Under the pieces are notes generated by a model. That model had not been told where the DNA came from, did no database searches, and saw nothing but the letters and a program-made list of their open reading frames with translations. Shown here piece by piece: positions 56,858 to 64,000 of a stretch of 64,000 nucleotides of DNA (position 1 is its first letter; every line of letters begins with the position of its first letter). Both the position numbers and the translations under genes were made by a program. Source of the stretch: Zhongshania aliphaticivorans (GTDB lineage: Bacteria; Pseudomonadota; Gammaproteobacteria; Pseudomonadales; Spongiibacteraceae); contig NZ_CP014544.1 in the NCBI RefSeq assembly GCF_001586255.1, positions 3,690,501 to 3,754,500 on the forward strand. The letters are read 5' to 3'.

Positions 56858-57802
56858 CTAAAAGTAATCATCACAGGCCTGCCACAGCTGCTCCCGATAC
56901 ACTTCGCTCTCTTTTGCTAAATGGTGATGTGCGCCAGGCACAAACACCACTTTGGCATTCGGAAACTTCTGCTTTATGCGCGGCAGATTATAGCGCCACT
57001 CGACGGTTTCATCGGCATCGCCCTGCAATATTAAGACCGAGCTATTGACCGGCGCTTGCTTGAGAAACCACGGCTGCCATTTTTTCAGGGCGCCCACCCA
57101 ACTAATCGGCAAGGTTCTGGCCTGTAAGGGGTCGCGCTCGCGGAGAAATTCCAAAAACGCCTGATCATCGGAGTTGTCGGCAAATTTACGGGGCAAGCTG
57201 TGAATAAAATACTTCAATACGGCGTGAGCGGGTTTGCCCCACCACCAATCGCAGGGCTTTAACAACGGCGCCATTAATACCACTCGGTCAAAATCACCTT
57301 CGCCGCCACTAAGCAAATGCGACATGAGCACGGCGCAGCCGGTACTCTGCGCGAGACCGACACGTCGCGCTGGCAGGCCGAAATTGGCGACCACCGTAAA
57401 AGCATCGTTCAGCACTTGGCGGTAACGCATAAAATCGTCAATCGCCGCAGCTTCCCCGCTAGACAAACCATGGCCCGGCATATCGTAGGCCACCACCGAG
57501 TAACCATGTTTTAAAAAATAATTAATTACGTTGTCGAATAAACCAACATGATCGTAGTAACCATGGTAGACAAAAGCGGTGCTGTGGGCGTTGGGCAGCA
57601 AAAAAACCTGCATAGCAATGCGTTCACCGGCACTGTCAAAGCCACCGATCAAATGCCTCAGACCACTATATTCTCGCCGAAAATCAATGCCATAATAGGC
57701 GCTGTAATTCTCCGCCCAAGACAGGTTGGCAATGTCAGCGTCAATCCTTATATCAGGCAACGCAGGAATGGCTTGGCGTTCTAGCTTGGGCGACCACAGC
57801 AT
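56858..57802 (-). CDS. Alpha/beta hydrolase (lysophospholipase-like)
   Basis: 314 residues from the ATG at 57800-57802 (MLWSPKLERQ). The serine-hydrolase fold shows FVYHGYYDHVGLF, VAYDMPGHGLSSGE, the nucleophile region GLAQSTGCAVLMSHL (Ser in QSTG) and the charge-relay LILQGDADETVEWRYN and PGAHHHLAKES. A lysophospholipase or monoacylglycerol lipase is likely; the substrate is unknown. The longer frame to 57979 overlaps the SDR gene. It is downstream of the SDR gene by 16 bp, so the two may be an operon. Confidence 0.87.
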   Translation of the reverse strand: MLWSPKLERQAIPALPDIRIDADIANLSWAENYSAYYGIDFRREYSGLRHLIGGFDSAGERIAMQVFLLPNAHSTAFVYHGYYDHVGLFDNVINYFLKHGYSVVAYDMPGHGLSSGEAAAIDDFMRYRQVLNDAFTVVANFGLPARRVGLAQSTGCAVLMSHLLSGGEGDFDRVVLMAPLLKPCDWWWGKPAHAVLKYFIHSLPRKFADNSDDQAFLEFLRERDPLQARTLPISWVGALKKWQPWFLKQAPVNSSVLILQGDADETVEWRYNLPRIKQKFPNAKVVFVPGAHHHLAKESEVYREQLWQACDDYF

Positions 57803-57818
57803 TATGACAACACTCTTC

Positions 57819-58601
57819 TTATTTAAATTTTTCGGCAGAAGCACATAGTGCCTGATGAGCCAATTGACGACCATCATCACCAGGAACACAGATAACAGCG
57901 TCATTATCGCTATAGAGTTCGCCCAAACTGAACGCCACAAGCGCCTCTGCCGTCCACCACATATCCTCAGGCACAGCACTATTATCTACACCGGTCAGCG
58001 ACTTTCGCAGATGAAATTCACTACGCGTATAACTAGGGCATAAGCACTGCACTTTTACTCCATCGCGACGCACTTCTAATTGCAATGCCTCTGAGTAAGC
58101 ATTAAGAAATGCCTTGCTAGCGCCGTATACCGCCGAATTTTTTAACGGAAAAAAACTACCCAGTGATGACACATTAATAATTCGACCGCCGCCGTTTTCC
58201 TTCATATAGGGCAAGGCTGCACGGCACAATGCCAAGGTAGCATTGCAGTGCAAATTCACCATAGCCTGCTGCTCGTCCAGACCGGCTTCGGCAAAACGAC
58301 CAAGAGTGCCAAAGCCCGCATTATTAATCAGCAAGCTAATGGGGCCCTTCTGACGAATTGCTTCCATTACCCTCGCTACACCAATACTGCTGCTTAAATC
58401 TAGGGCGAGGCTATAAATCGTTAAACCATTTTGTTTAAGCCCCTCAGTCAGCGCAGCCAATTTGGCCTCATCGCGCCCTACCAGCACCATTGCCTTACAA
58501 CGCGGCGCCAAGTGCTCGGCATAGGCCTTGCCAATACCTGCCGACGCACCAGTAATTAAGGCGATCTCTGTTCTCTGTTCAGTTGTCATTGCTACAGCCA
58601 T
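57819..58601 (-). CDS. Short-chain dehydrogenase/reductase
   Basis: 260 residues. The classic SDR features are the cofactor motif TGASAGIGKAYAEHL, NNAGFG, the catalytic Ser in NVSSLGSFF and YGASKAFLNAY (Tyr-X3-Lys). The N-terminal arginine region (LVGRDEAKL) suggests NADP(H). Members of this branch act on fatty acids, steroids or similar lipids. It is upstream of the lysophospholipase-like gene. An ATG at 58589 is an alternative start. Confidence 0.9.
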   Translation of the reverse strand: MAVAMTTEQRTEIALITGASAGIGKAYAEHLAPRCKAMVLVGRDEAKLAALTEGLKQNGLTIYSLALDLSSSIGVARVMEAIRQKGPISLLINNAGFGTLGRFAEAGLDEQQAMVNLHCNATLALCRAALPYMKENGGGRIINVSSLGSFFPLKNSAVYGASKAFLNAYSEALQLEVRRDGVKVQCLCPSYTRSEFHLRKSLTGVDNSAVPEDMWWTAEALVAFSLGELYSDNDAVICVPGDDGRQLAHQALCASAEKFK

Positions 58602-58836
58602 TATATTTATTCACCACCGCAACAGCTGAGCCTACAATCTATACTCAGCACTGTTACAAACATTGTCTAATAAACGTCATTTTGCCCCTTATTGCGCCAC
58701 GCGGATACCACTAGGCGATTACTAATTCGTAAGGCGCAAGTTCACCACGTAGCGGGGTAATATATCAGCTACTATATTCGCCACACCCTATAAGCAATGC
58801 GGTGCGCTGCAATACCTAAATCTAAAGAGAGTCCCC

Positions 58837-59226
58837 ATGAGAAAATTTCTGATCTTTTTTGCCGCAGGCTGCCTAGGCGCTCTTGTGAATAGCCTGGCCA
58901 TTTGGCTGCTTGGCGACCAAGGCATAACCACTCGCCTAGATATTGCCATTGCGCCCAATCTAACGCCAAGCTGGCTTTATCCACGCATTGTCTGGGGAGG
59001 AATTTGGGGTTTATTGTTTGTGCTACCGATGCTGACGTCCCGCCCACTTAGCAAAGGCTTAGTGCTGAGTCTATTCCCGACGGCCGTTCAACTACTCCTC
59101 ATTTTCCCGCAAGCTCAGAAAGGTTTAGGCGGCCTAGAGCTGGGTCTATATACCCCAATCCTGGTGTTAGCCATCAATGGGGTCTGGGGAGTAACAACCG
59201 CACTCACGATCCGCTACGCCCGCTAA
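58837..59226 (+). CDS. Uncharacterised four-helix membrane protein
   Basis: 129 residues with predicted membrane helices at about 3-25, 48-66, 74-92 and 103-124. Glycines recur in the helices (CLGALVNSLAIWLLG, RIVWGGIWGLLFVLP). The family is not recognised. The start ATG has GAGAG upstream. It stands alone between two leftward genes; the 235 bp in front hold no clear signal. Confidence 0.75.
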   Translation: MRKFLIFFAAGCLGALVNSLAIWLLGDQGITTRLDIAIAPNLTPSWLYPRIVWGGIWGLLFVLPMLTSRPLSKGLVLSLFPTAVQLLLIFPQAQKGLGGLELGLYTPILVLAINGVWGVTTALTIRYAR

Positions 59227-59261
59227 CAGCGGCAGAGAAATCAGCCCGCACCGCCGCGACT

Positions 59262-60068
59262 TTATTTAGCGGCCTTTTTGGTCGCACCGCTGATTGCATC
59301 TGGCTCGGAGCCATCTAGCCCCGTAACGATGGCCTCGGCGCGCAGTACACATAATTTTGTAATCGACAGTAGCAACTCAATTTCATCGAGCATCGCCGCC
59401 TGATAACTCGCTATTATCGAGCGCCCCTGCGCTGTTGTCGCCGCACCGCCGCCCGCTGCCTCAATATAAGTATCAGCGGCAATTAACGCGCCAAATTGCT
59501 TCGTTTTCCAGTCGTCGAACATCGCGTTCCACGCCCTAATTTCAGTTTTTAACTCATAATCTCGGCGACTAACAAGCCGCTTATTCGCCTCAATAACAGC
59601 CGTATCCGTACAGGGCGTGTCACAGGGCGCCATGCTCCTACTGATCTCCAGCTGACTCCTACCAAAAGCCGCCTGTAGCCAACGCTTGCGCTTGCCTAAC
59701 ACCGCCTTAGGCGCGGCATCACCCTGGGCGTGCGCCAAGTAGTCAGCAAAACTGCGAGCCGCCGCCTGCACCTCAACGCTATCTGAAATACTAGTCGCTA
59801 CGCTTATTGGGATGCTCGGTATTGTGCCGCCATTCAGTGTCGCAATTTTTGTGCGTTCAGCAGCCAAGGCCGCCGCTACGGCGACAAACTTGGCCTGCAC
59901 TATTTCTCCATCGCTGACCCACGTAAGCGCCTCGGTGACATCCGCTGGCGGCCTTGGTACTGCACTGTACAGCTCAGAAAGTGGCGTCGCGGCATGGCCA
60001 ACAATCGCGGCAAAACAGAGAGCTATCGCTAAAGCTCGACGTATAAGTAACCAAGATATCAACATCAT
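59262..60068 (-). CDS. Uncharacterised exported protein
   Basis: 268 residues from the ATG at 60066-60068 (MMLISWLLIRRA). A signal peptide (LAIALCFAAIVGHAATP) is followed by a long Ala-rich helical domain (FVAVAAALAAERTKIATLNG). A cysteine pair (APCDTPCTD) lies midway. No domain recognised. The start may lie at 60113 or at the ATG at 60065 instead. Confidence 0.7.
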   Translation of the reverse strand: MMLISWLLIRRALAIALCFAAIVGHAATPLSELYSAVPRPPADVTEALTWVSDGEIVQAKFVAVAAALAAERTKIATLNGGTIPSIPISVATSISDSVEVQAAARSFADYLAHAQGDAAPKAVLGKRKRWLQAAFGRSQLEISRSMAPCDTPCTDTAVIEANKRLVSRRDYELKTEIRAWNAMFDDWKTKQFGALIAADTYIEAAGGGAATTAQGRSIIASYQAAMLDEIELLLSITKLCVLRAEAIVTGLDGSEPDAISGATKKAAK

Positions 60069-60391
60069 TATTTGCTTTTCCAAAATCAACAGGGATGGCT
60101 TAACACCATACAAGCAAAAATGGAGCCTAGATTTACCCCAGACCTAAATTCACGCTAGCGCCTCGCCTACCAAGCCTTTGCAATCGGCTGGCCTGATTTA
60201 CTAATCACAACACCATTGCCGCGCACCAAAGTAGGCCACAGAATCAACGACACTCTTCAAGAGAAGCGCCAAAATGGGCAGCGCCCTGCGCATTTGCTGG
60301 CATCGTCGGTAATTTACTTCTATAAATAAACTCGACCGCGGCGGAACAGCCGCGTTACACCAACTTGCAATTCACCAAGAGAGCCAAAGCT
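60069..60391. other. Intergenic region before mscL
   Basis: About 320 bases hold the divergent promoters of the exported-protein gene and mscL. No palindrome, RNA gene or further reading frame with support was seen. Confidence 0.4.
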
Positions 60392-60844
60392 ATGTTCACC
60401 GAATTTAAAAAATTTGCCATGCGCGGAAATGTTGTAGATATGGCCGTGGGTATTATTATCGGCGGCGCCTTTGGCACCATTGTCAAAAGCCTAGTTGCTG
60501 ACGTGATTATGCCGCCCATCGGGCTATTACTCGGCGGGGTCAACTTTGCTGATTTATTTGTCATCTTAAAAGACGGCGCCGTTGCAGGCCCCTATGCCAA
60601 TTTGGCGGCCGCCCAGGCTGCCGGGGCAGTGACCGTCAATTACGGGGTGTTTTTCAATGCGGTGTTCAGCTTTATAATTGTCGCATTCTCAGTTTTTATG
60701 CTGATTAAAAACATGAACAATATGCAAAAAGCGGAGGAGACTGCCCCCGCGGCACCGACCACCAAAGACTGCCCCCAATGCCTATCTAAAATTGCGATAA
60801 AAGCCAGCCGCTGCCCGCACTGTACCTCGACGCTAACGCCGTAG
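60392..60844 (+). CDS. mscL: Large-conductance mechanosensitive channel MscL with zinc ribbon
   Basis: 150 residues. The S1 amphipathic helix ([20 protein letters not shown]), first membrane helix ([20 protein letters not shown]), periplasmic loop and second helix ([20 protein letters not shown]) are complete. It opens under membrane tension in hypo-osmotic shock. After the usual C-terminal helix it has a CX2C-X13-CX2C zinc ribbon (CPQC and CPHC). The start at 60392 fits homologues; a short upstream extension to 60365 is not supported. Confidence 0.95.
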   Translation: MFTEFKKFAMRGNVVDMAVGIIIGGAFGTIVKSLVADVIMPPIGLLLGGVNFADLFVILKDGAVAGPYANLAAAQAAGAVTVNYGVFFNAVFSFIIVAFSVFMLIKNMNNMQKAEETAPAAPTTKDCPQCLSKIAIKASRCPHCTSTLTP

Positions 60845-60862
60845 GAGATGCAGGGCGCTAGG

Positions 60863-61411
60863 CTAAGGCTGAGCATCAGCCATGGGTTTGTCCATTGGCA
60901 TATTGAGTTTGCGCCAGACGTCCTTGCCCAAGGAAGCAATTATCTGCGCTTTGTTTGCCGCTAAAATTTCTCGTCTTGCGGTGTAAACCATGCCCGACTG
61001 AAGTTCAGCTTCCACCCCGGCCAAGACATAGAGGTGGCGCTGGGGGCTCACCGCTTTATCGAGCACGCTAATGCCTTTAAAGCGCGCCACTTGCGCCCAG
61101 TCGATACGATTAGTCACGGATAATTGCACGCTCTCCGGTAGTTCCGCCTGTAGTTCGGCGGCGGCGTGAGCATAAATTTTAGATACCACAGCGGTCATTG
61201 CGCTTTTGCCCGCCAAGCGGTTTTGCAATGAAATCGACGGCATCCGGCTTTTGTCGCCAACCGCCAAGAATCCGGCCCCCTCAAAATCACCTTCACCACA
61301 CAGCCAATCTGGCGCTTGCCCGCGATCACTATCTGGGTAGCCACACTCGGCGTGTGCTGGCGCACTCACCACGAAACAAAATACTAAACACAGCGGCAAT
61401 AATGCGCGCAT
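60863..61411 (-). CDS. LPP20-like exported protein
   Basis: 182 residues from the ATG at 61409-61411. A signal peptide (LLPLCLVFCFVVSAPAHA) precedes a domain with PDWLCGEGDFEGAGFLAVGD and a helical ARE-type segment (QNRLAGKSAMTAVVSKIYAH), reminiscent of LPP20 lipoproteins. No lipobox follows, so it is probably periplasmic. The ATG at 61423 would add four residues. It is convergent with mscL. The function is unknown. Confidence 0.7.
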   Translation of the reverse strand: MRALLPLCLVFCFVVSAPAHAECGYPDSDRGQAPDWLCGEGDFEGAGFLAVGDKSRMPSISLQNRLAGKSAMTAVVSKIYAHAAAELQAELPESVQLSVTNRIDWAQVARFKGISVLDKAVSPQRHLYVLAGVEAELQSGMVYTARREILAANKAQIIASLGKDVWRKLNMPMDKPMADAQP

Positions 61412-61452
61412 TGATATCTCCATTTGCTTTGCACGGGCCAGAATCGGCGCGC

Positions 61453-61992
61453 TTAAAAAGATGAGCCTGCCGTTTTCAAAAAGGCGACTTCGGCGGCCGT
61501 CGATTCGCGACCTAAAATAGCATTGCGGTGGGGATAGCGGCCAAATTCGTTGATGATCTGCTGGTGCTTTATCGCAAAACGATAGTTATCAGCCAAACCC
61601 AGCCCCTCGTATAAGCGGAGCGAGGCATTTTGAATAGCCTCCGACTCGCTGTGCATATAAGGCATATACATAAACACCCGCTGCTGTTGACTCAAGTCTT
61701 CGTCGGCGCGCGCCCGAATTGCTTCTTGCGCTAAAATCAAGGCCTGGCCGTCGGCGGCAAACGCCTTGGCCTGATCGCGGTAGATATTGCGCGAAAACTG
61801 ATCGAGTACGATGATTTCCGCCAAGCGGCCCAAGGCCTTATACCGCCAAGAATACAATTCGCCAGCAACAGCTGCCTGATGAACTCGACCAAATTGCTTG
61901 GCTATATATTGATCAAGATCTGGGTCTTTACGAAAATGCGCCGCGGCGGGTAGCTCATTGAACCAAAAATCGATTACTTTTTGAAAATGCAT
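61453..61992 (-). CDS. DUF924 family protein
   Basis: 179 residues. The family motifs include VIDFWFNELPAAAHFRKDPD at the N-terminus, VLDQFSRNIYRDQAKAFA and the C-terminal EFGRYPHRNAILGRES. DUF924 has a TPR-like helical fold; its function is not known. It lies 41 bp upstream of the LPP20-like gene and is divergent from xseB. Confidence 0.92.
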   Translation of the reverse strand: MHFQKVIDFWFNELPAAAHFRKDPDLDQYIAKQFGRVHQAAVAGELYSWRYKALGRLAEIIVLDQFSRNIYRDQAKAFAADGQALILAQEAIRARADEDLSQQQRVFMYMPYMHSESEAIQNASLRLYEGLGLADNYRFAIKHQQIINEFGRYPHRNAILGRESTAAEVAFLKTAGSSF

Positions 61993-62140
61993 TAAACCCT
62001 TCGCCCATCCTAACGATTCATCAGCATACCTTAGCCCTCTTTAGGCAACCATAGTAAGTTCGCAATTACCCTCATCTCCCCGACACTGCTAGAATAGCCG
62101 AGCTCAATACGCAATCATCGCAATACTTAGGGAGCATGGC

Positions 62141-62374
62141 ATGGCCAAGGCAAAAACAGTGAATTTTGAAACCGCCCTTGCTGAGCTGGAAAAGCTCGTG
62201 CAAAGCATGGAATCAGGGGATCTCAGTCTCGAACATTCATTAAAAGCCTTTGAAGATGGCATGCAATTAAGTCGAGACTGCCAGCAAGCCTTGGCCGACG
62301 CCGAGCAGAAAGTACAGCTGCTAATGAACAAAGACGGAGAAATCGTTAGTAAAACCCTCGTTGCGGAAGATTGA
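62141..62374 (+). CDS. xseB: Exodeoxyribonuclease VII small subunit
   Basis: 77 residues. The XseB signature is NFETALAELEKLVQSMESGD then LSLEHSLKAFEDGMQLSRDC. It joins XseA to cut single-stranded DNA. It precedes ispA by 3 bp; the xseB-ispA-dxs order is conserved. Confidence 0.96.
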   Translation: MAKAKTVNFETALAELEKLVQSMESGDLSLEHSLKAFEDGMQLSRDCQQALADAEQKVQLLMNKDGEIVSKTLVAED

Positions 62375-62377
62375 TTA

Positions 62378-63295
62378 ATGACCCCAGATTTCGCCAATTT
62401 CCTCGCGCACTGCCAACAACGTGTCCAGCAAGCACTGCCCAGCCTACTTGCTAATATCGGCAGCGAATATGCAGACGCAGATGCCAGCAGCAGCCTACAA
62501 AGGCTGGGTGAGGCCAGTATTTACAGCGTACTGAACGGCGGCAAACGAGTGCGGGCAAGTCTGGTATACGCCACAGCCCAGGCCCTCGGCCACGACAGCC
62601 GCGCCGGATTGAACGAGATTGCCAGCGCAATAGAAATGATCCACGCCTACTCCCTTGTTCACGACGATCTTCCCGCCATGGACGATGACGACTTACGCCG
62701 AGGCAAACCCACTTGCCATATTGCCTATGACGAAGCCACCGCAATATTGGTTGGCGACGCACTGCAAGCCCGCGCCTTTGAAGTTATTGCCACCCTGCCC
62801 GGTACAAATACCGAGGCCAAGCTCGCCTTAATTCAGCAATTAAGTGCCGCGGCGGGCCCCAGGGGCATGGTTGGCGGTCAAGCGATTGACCTCGCTGCCG
62901 TGAATCAGCAGCTGGATCTCGACGCGCTACAAACCATGCACCAATTAAAAACCGGCGCCTTAATCCGCGTCGCCATTGCGATGAGCGCCACCTGGTGCGA
63001 GGCTGACCAGCAGCAACTCACTGCGCTAGACCGCTACGGTAAAGCCATCGGCCTGTCCTTTCAGGTGCAAGACGACATTATCGACATCGAGAGTAATACC
63101 GAGACCTTAGGTAAAACGCAAGGCGCCGACCAAGCGCTAAACAAACCTACATTTCCAGCCTTGCTAGGTATAGACGGCGCTAAGCAGCTAGCGCAAGACC
63201 TCCATGCCGAAGCGCTACAAGCCTTGACGGGATTCGACGAGCGCGCCGCACCACTGCGGGATCTTTCCCACTACATCATTGCGCGCCAGCACTGA
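62378..63295 (+). CDS. ispA: Farnesyl diphosphate synthase
   Basis: 305 residues. It condenses IPP with DMAPP and GPP to farnesyl diphosphate. The first Asp-rich motif is VHDDLPAMDDDDLRRGKPTC and the second is QVQDDIIDIE; KRVRASLVYATAQAL and the KTGALIR region are also in place. It lies between xseB and dxs. Confidence 0.96.
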   Translation: MTPDFANFLAHCQQRVQQALPSLLANIGSEYADADASSSLQRLGEASIYSVLNGGKRVRASLVYATAQALGHDSRAGLNEIASAIEMIHAYSLVHDDLPAMDDDDLRRGKPTCHIAYDEATAILVGDALQARAFEVIATLPGTNTEAKLALIQQLSAAAGPRGMVGGQAIDLAAVNQQLDLDALQTMHQLKTGALIRVAIAMSATWCEADQQQLTALDRYGKAIGLSFQVQDDIIDIESNTETLGKTQGADQALNKPTFPALLGIDGAKQLAQDLHAEALQALTGFDERAAPLRDLSHYIIARQH

Positions 63296-63377
63296 TACGC
63301 AGGCCGCTTTAAATAGGTAAATCGCCGCAAATTCGTTTACAATCTCGACCTTTCATCGGTTCAGGGCCCCGCGCTTA

Positions 63378-64000
63378 ATGTTTCAGGAAATTCCCCTTAC
63401 AAGACCTGCCACGCCACTGCTCGATCGCATCGACAGCCCGGCAGACCTGCGCCGTCTCGACGAAGCTGAGCTAGCAACACTGGCCCTCCAGCTGCGGGAA
63501 TTCCTGCTCTACACCGTAGGGCAAACCGGCGGCCATTTTGGCGCTGGACTCGGAGTGGTCGAGCTGACCGTTGCCCTGCACTATATTTACAACACGCCGG
63601 ACGATCGCCTAGTTTGGGATGTTGGCCACCAGTGCTACCCCCACAAAATACTCACCGGTCGCCGTGAGCGAATGAACGGTATGCGCAAGGCCAAGGGCTT
63701 GGCAGGTTTCCCAAAGCGCGAAGAAAGCCCCTACGACACCTTTGGCGTGGGCCACTCCAGCACCAGTATTAGCGCCGCACTGGGCATGGCCATTGCCGCC
63801 CGCCAACAAAATATCGACCGCCACACCGTTGCAGTCATTGGCGACGGCGCGATGACCGCCGGCATGGCCTTTGAAGCCATCACTCACGCCACCCACACCG
63901 GCGCCAATATGCTGGTGATACTCAACGACAATCAAATGTCGATCTCAAAAAGCACCGGCGGGCTAAACACCTATTTTTCTAGAATGTGGGCTTCTAAAAC
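63378..64000 (+). CDS. dxs: 1-deoxy-D-xylulose-5-phosphate synthase (partial, runs off window)
   Basis: The first 207 residues are visible. The thiamine-diphosphate-binding segment is [16 protein letters not shown] with the later [34 protein letters not shown] and [15 protein letters not shown] are also typical. It makes the first intermediate of the MEP isoprenoid pathway, whose product ispA uses. A TACAAT box lies at 63338-63343, so it may have its own promoter. Confidence 0.96.
   Translation, partial: MFQEIPLTRPATPLLDRIDSPADLRRLDEAELATLALQLREFLLYTVGQTGGHFGAGLGVVELTVALHYIYNTPDDRLVWDVGHQCYPHKILTGRRERMNGMRKAKGLAGFPKREESPYDTFGVGHSSTSISAALGMAIAARQQNIDRHTVAVIGDGAMTAGMAFEAITHATHTGANMLVILNDNQMSISKSTGGLNTYFSRMWASK

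Noticed and set aside
1-64000. CRISPR arrays, insertion sequences, prophage genes and tRNA genes
   Set aside because: No regular direct repeats, transposase or phage proteins, or cloverleaf-like sequences were recognised when reading through the window.

Overview
The window looks like chromosomal DNA of a free-living marine or aquatic gammaproteobacterium. Many gene orders match the Pseudomonas/Cellvibrionales pattern: rsmD / ftsY-ftsE-ftsX-rpoH, ptsP-rppH, TauE-lgt-thyA-folA, pepP-ubiH-ubiI, zapB-like/zapA/6S RNA/fau, ilvA / rpiA, D-2-hydroxyglutarate dehydrogenase / serA and xseB-ispA-dxs. The accessory content (orphan ectoine hydroxylase, TonB2-type energy transduction, two Old Yellow Enzymes, a deazaflavin-type oxidoreductase) would fit a Spongiibacteraceae-like lineage such as Zhongshania, but that placement is inference. 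No prophage, insertion sequence, CRISPR array or tRNA gene was seen.

Layout. Positions 1-6.4 kb: a stress pair (DJ-1/PfpI, DUF892), an ectoine hydroxylase without ectABC, an Old Yellow Enzyme, a PlsC-type acyltransferase, trmB and a DUF423 membrane protein. 6.5-11.7 kb: the rpoH-ftsX-ftsE-ftsY cluster, with an extra lipoprotein gene inserted, and rsmD divergent from it. 11.7-18.4 kb: a copper/silver island (Cys/His/Met-rich exported protein, DUF411 protein, CusCBA) whose last four genes are tightly packed. 18.4-27.8 kb: the most accessory part. It holds a TetR regulator and an iron-sulfur-motif Old Yellow Enzyme around a near-perfect 35-bp palindrome; a GH5 endoglycoceramidase-like lipoprotein; a two-gene unit of a styrene-oxide-isomerase-like membrane protein and a deazaflavin-type oxidoreductase; a 1120-residue transglutaminase/DUF2126 protein; and a beta-barrel-like protein. 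27.9-33.1 kb: a six-gene TonB2/TtpC operon (DUF3450, large ExbB, small ExbB, ExbD, TonB, TPR protein).

33.3-40.8 kb: folate/thymidylate genes, lgt, a TauE/SafE permease, an NRDE protein, the nitrogen-PTS enzyme I and rppH, and a HAD phosphatase. 40.9-44.1 kb: gcvH and a ferric-iron ABC importer (binding lipoprotein and fused permease, no ATPase gene alongside) behind a 17-bp Fur-box palindrome. 44.2-50.4 kb: ubiquinone hydroxylases, pepP, a YgfB protein, the ZapB-like and ZapA division proteins, 6S RNA and fau. 50.4-56.8 kb: ilvA, rpiA, an FAH-family enzyme, D-2-hydroxyglutarate dehydrogenase and serA, with two copies of a related intergenic inverted repeat after convergent genes. 56.8-62 kb: an alpha/beta hydrolase-SDR pair, several uncharacterised proteins and an MscL channel with a C-terminal zinc ribbon. 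62-64 kb: isoprenoid genes xseB-ispA-dxs; dxs runs off the window.

The best candidates for something not well described are the isomerase-like/deazaflavin operon at 22.0-23.0 kb, the TetR/palindrome/Fe-S OYE module at 18.4-20.3 kb, and the intergenic repeat family at 52.8 and 56.7 kb.
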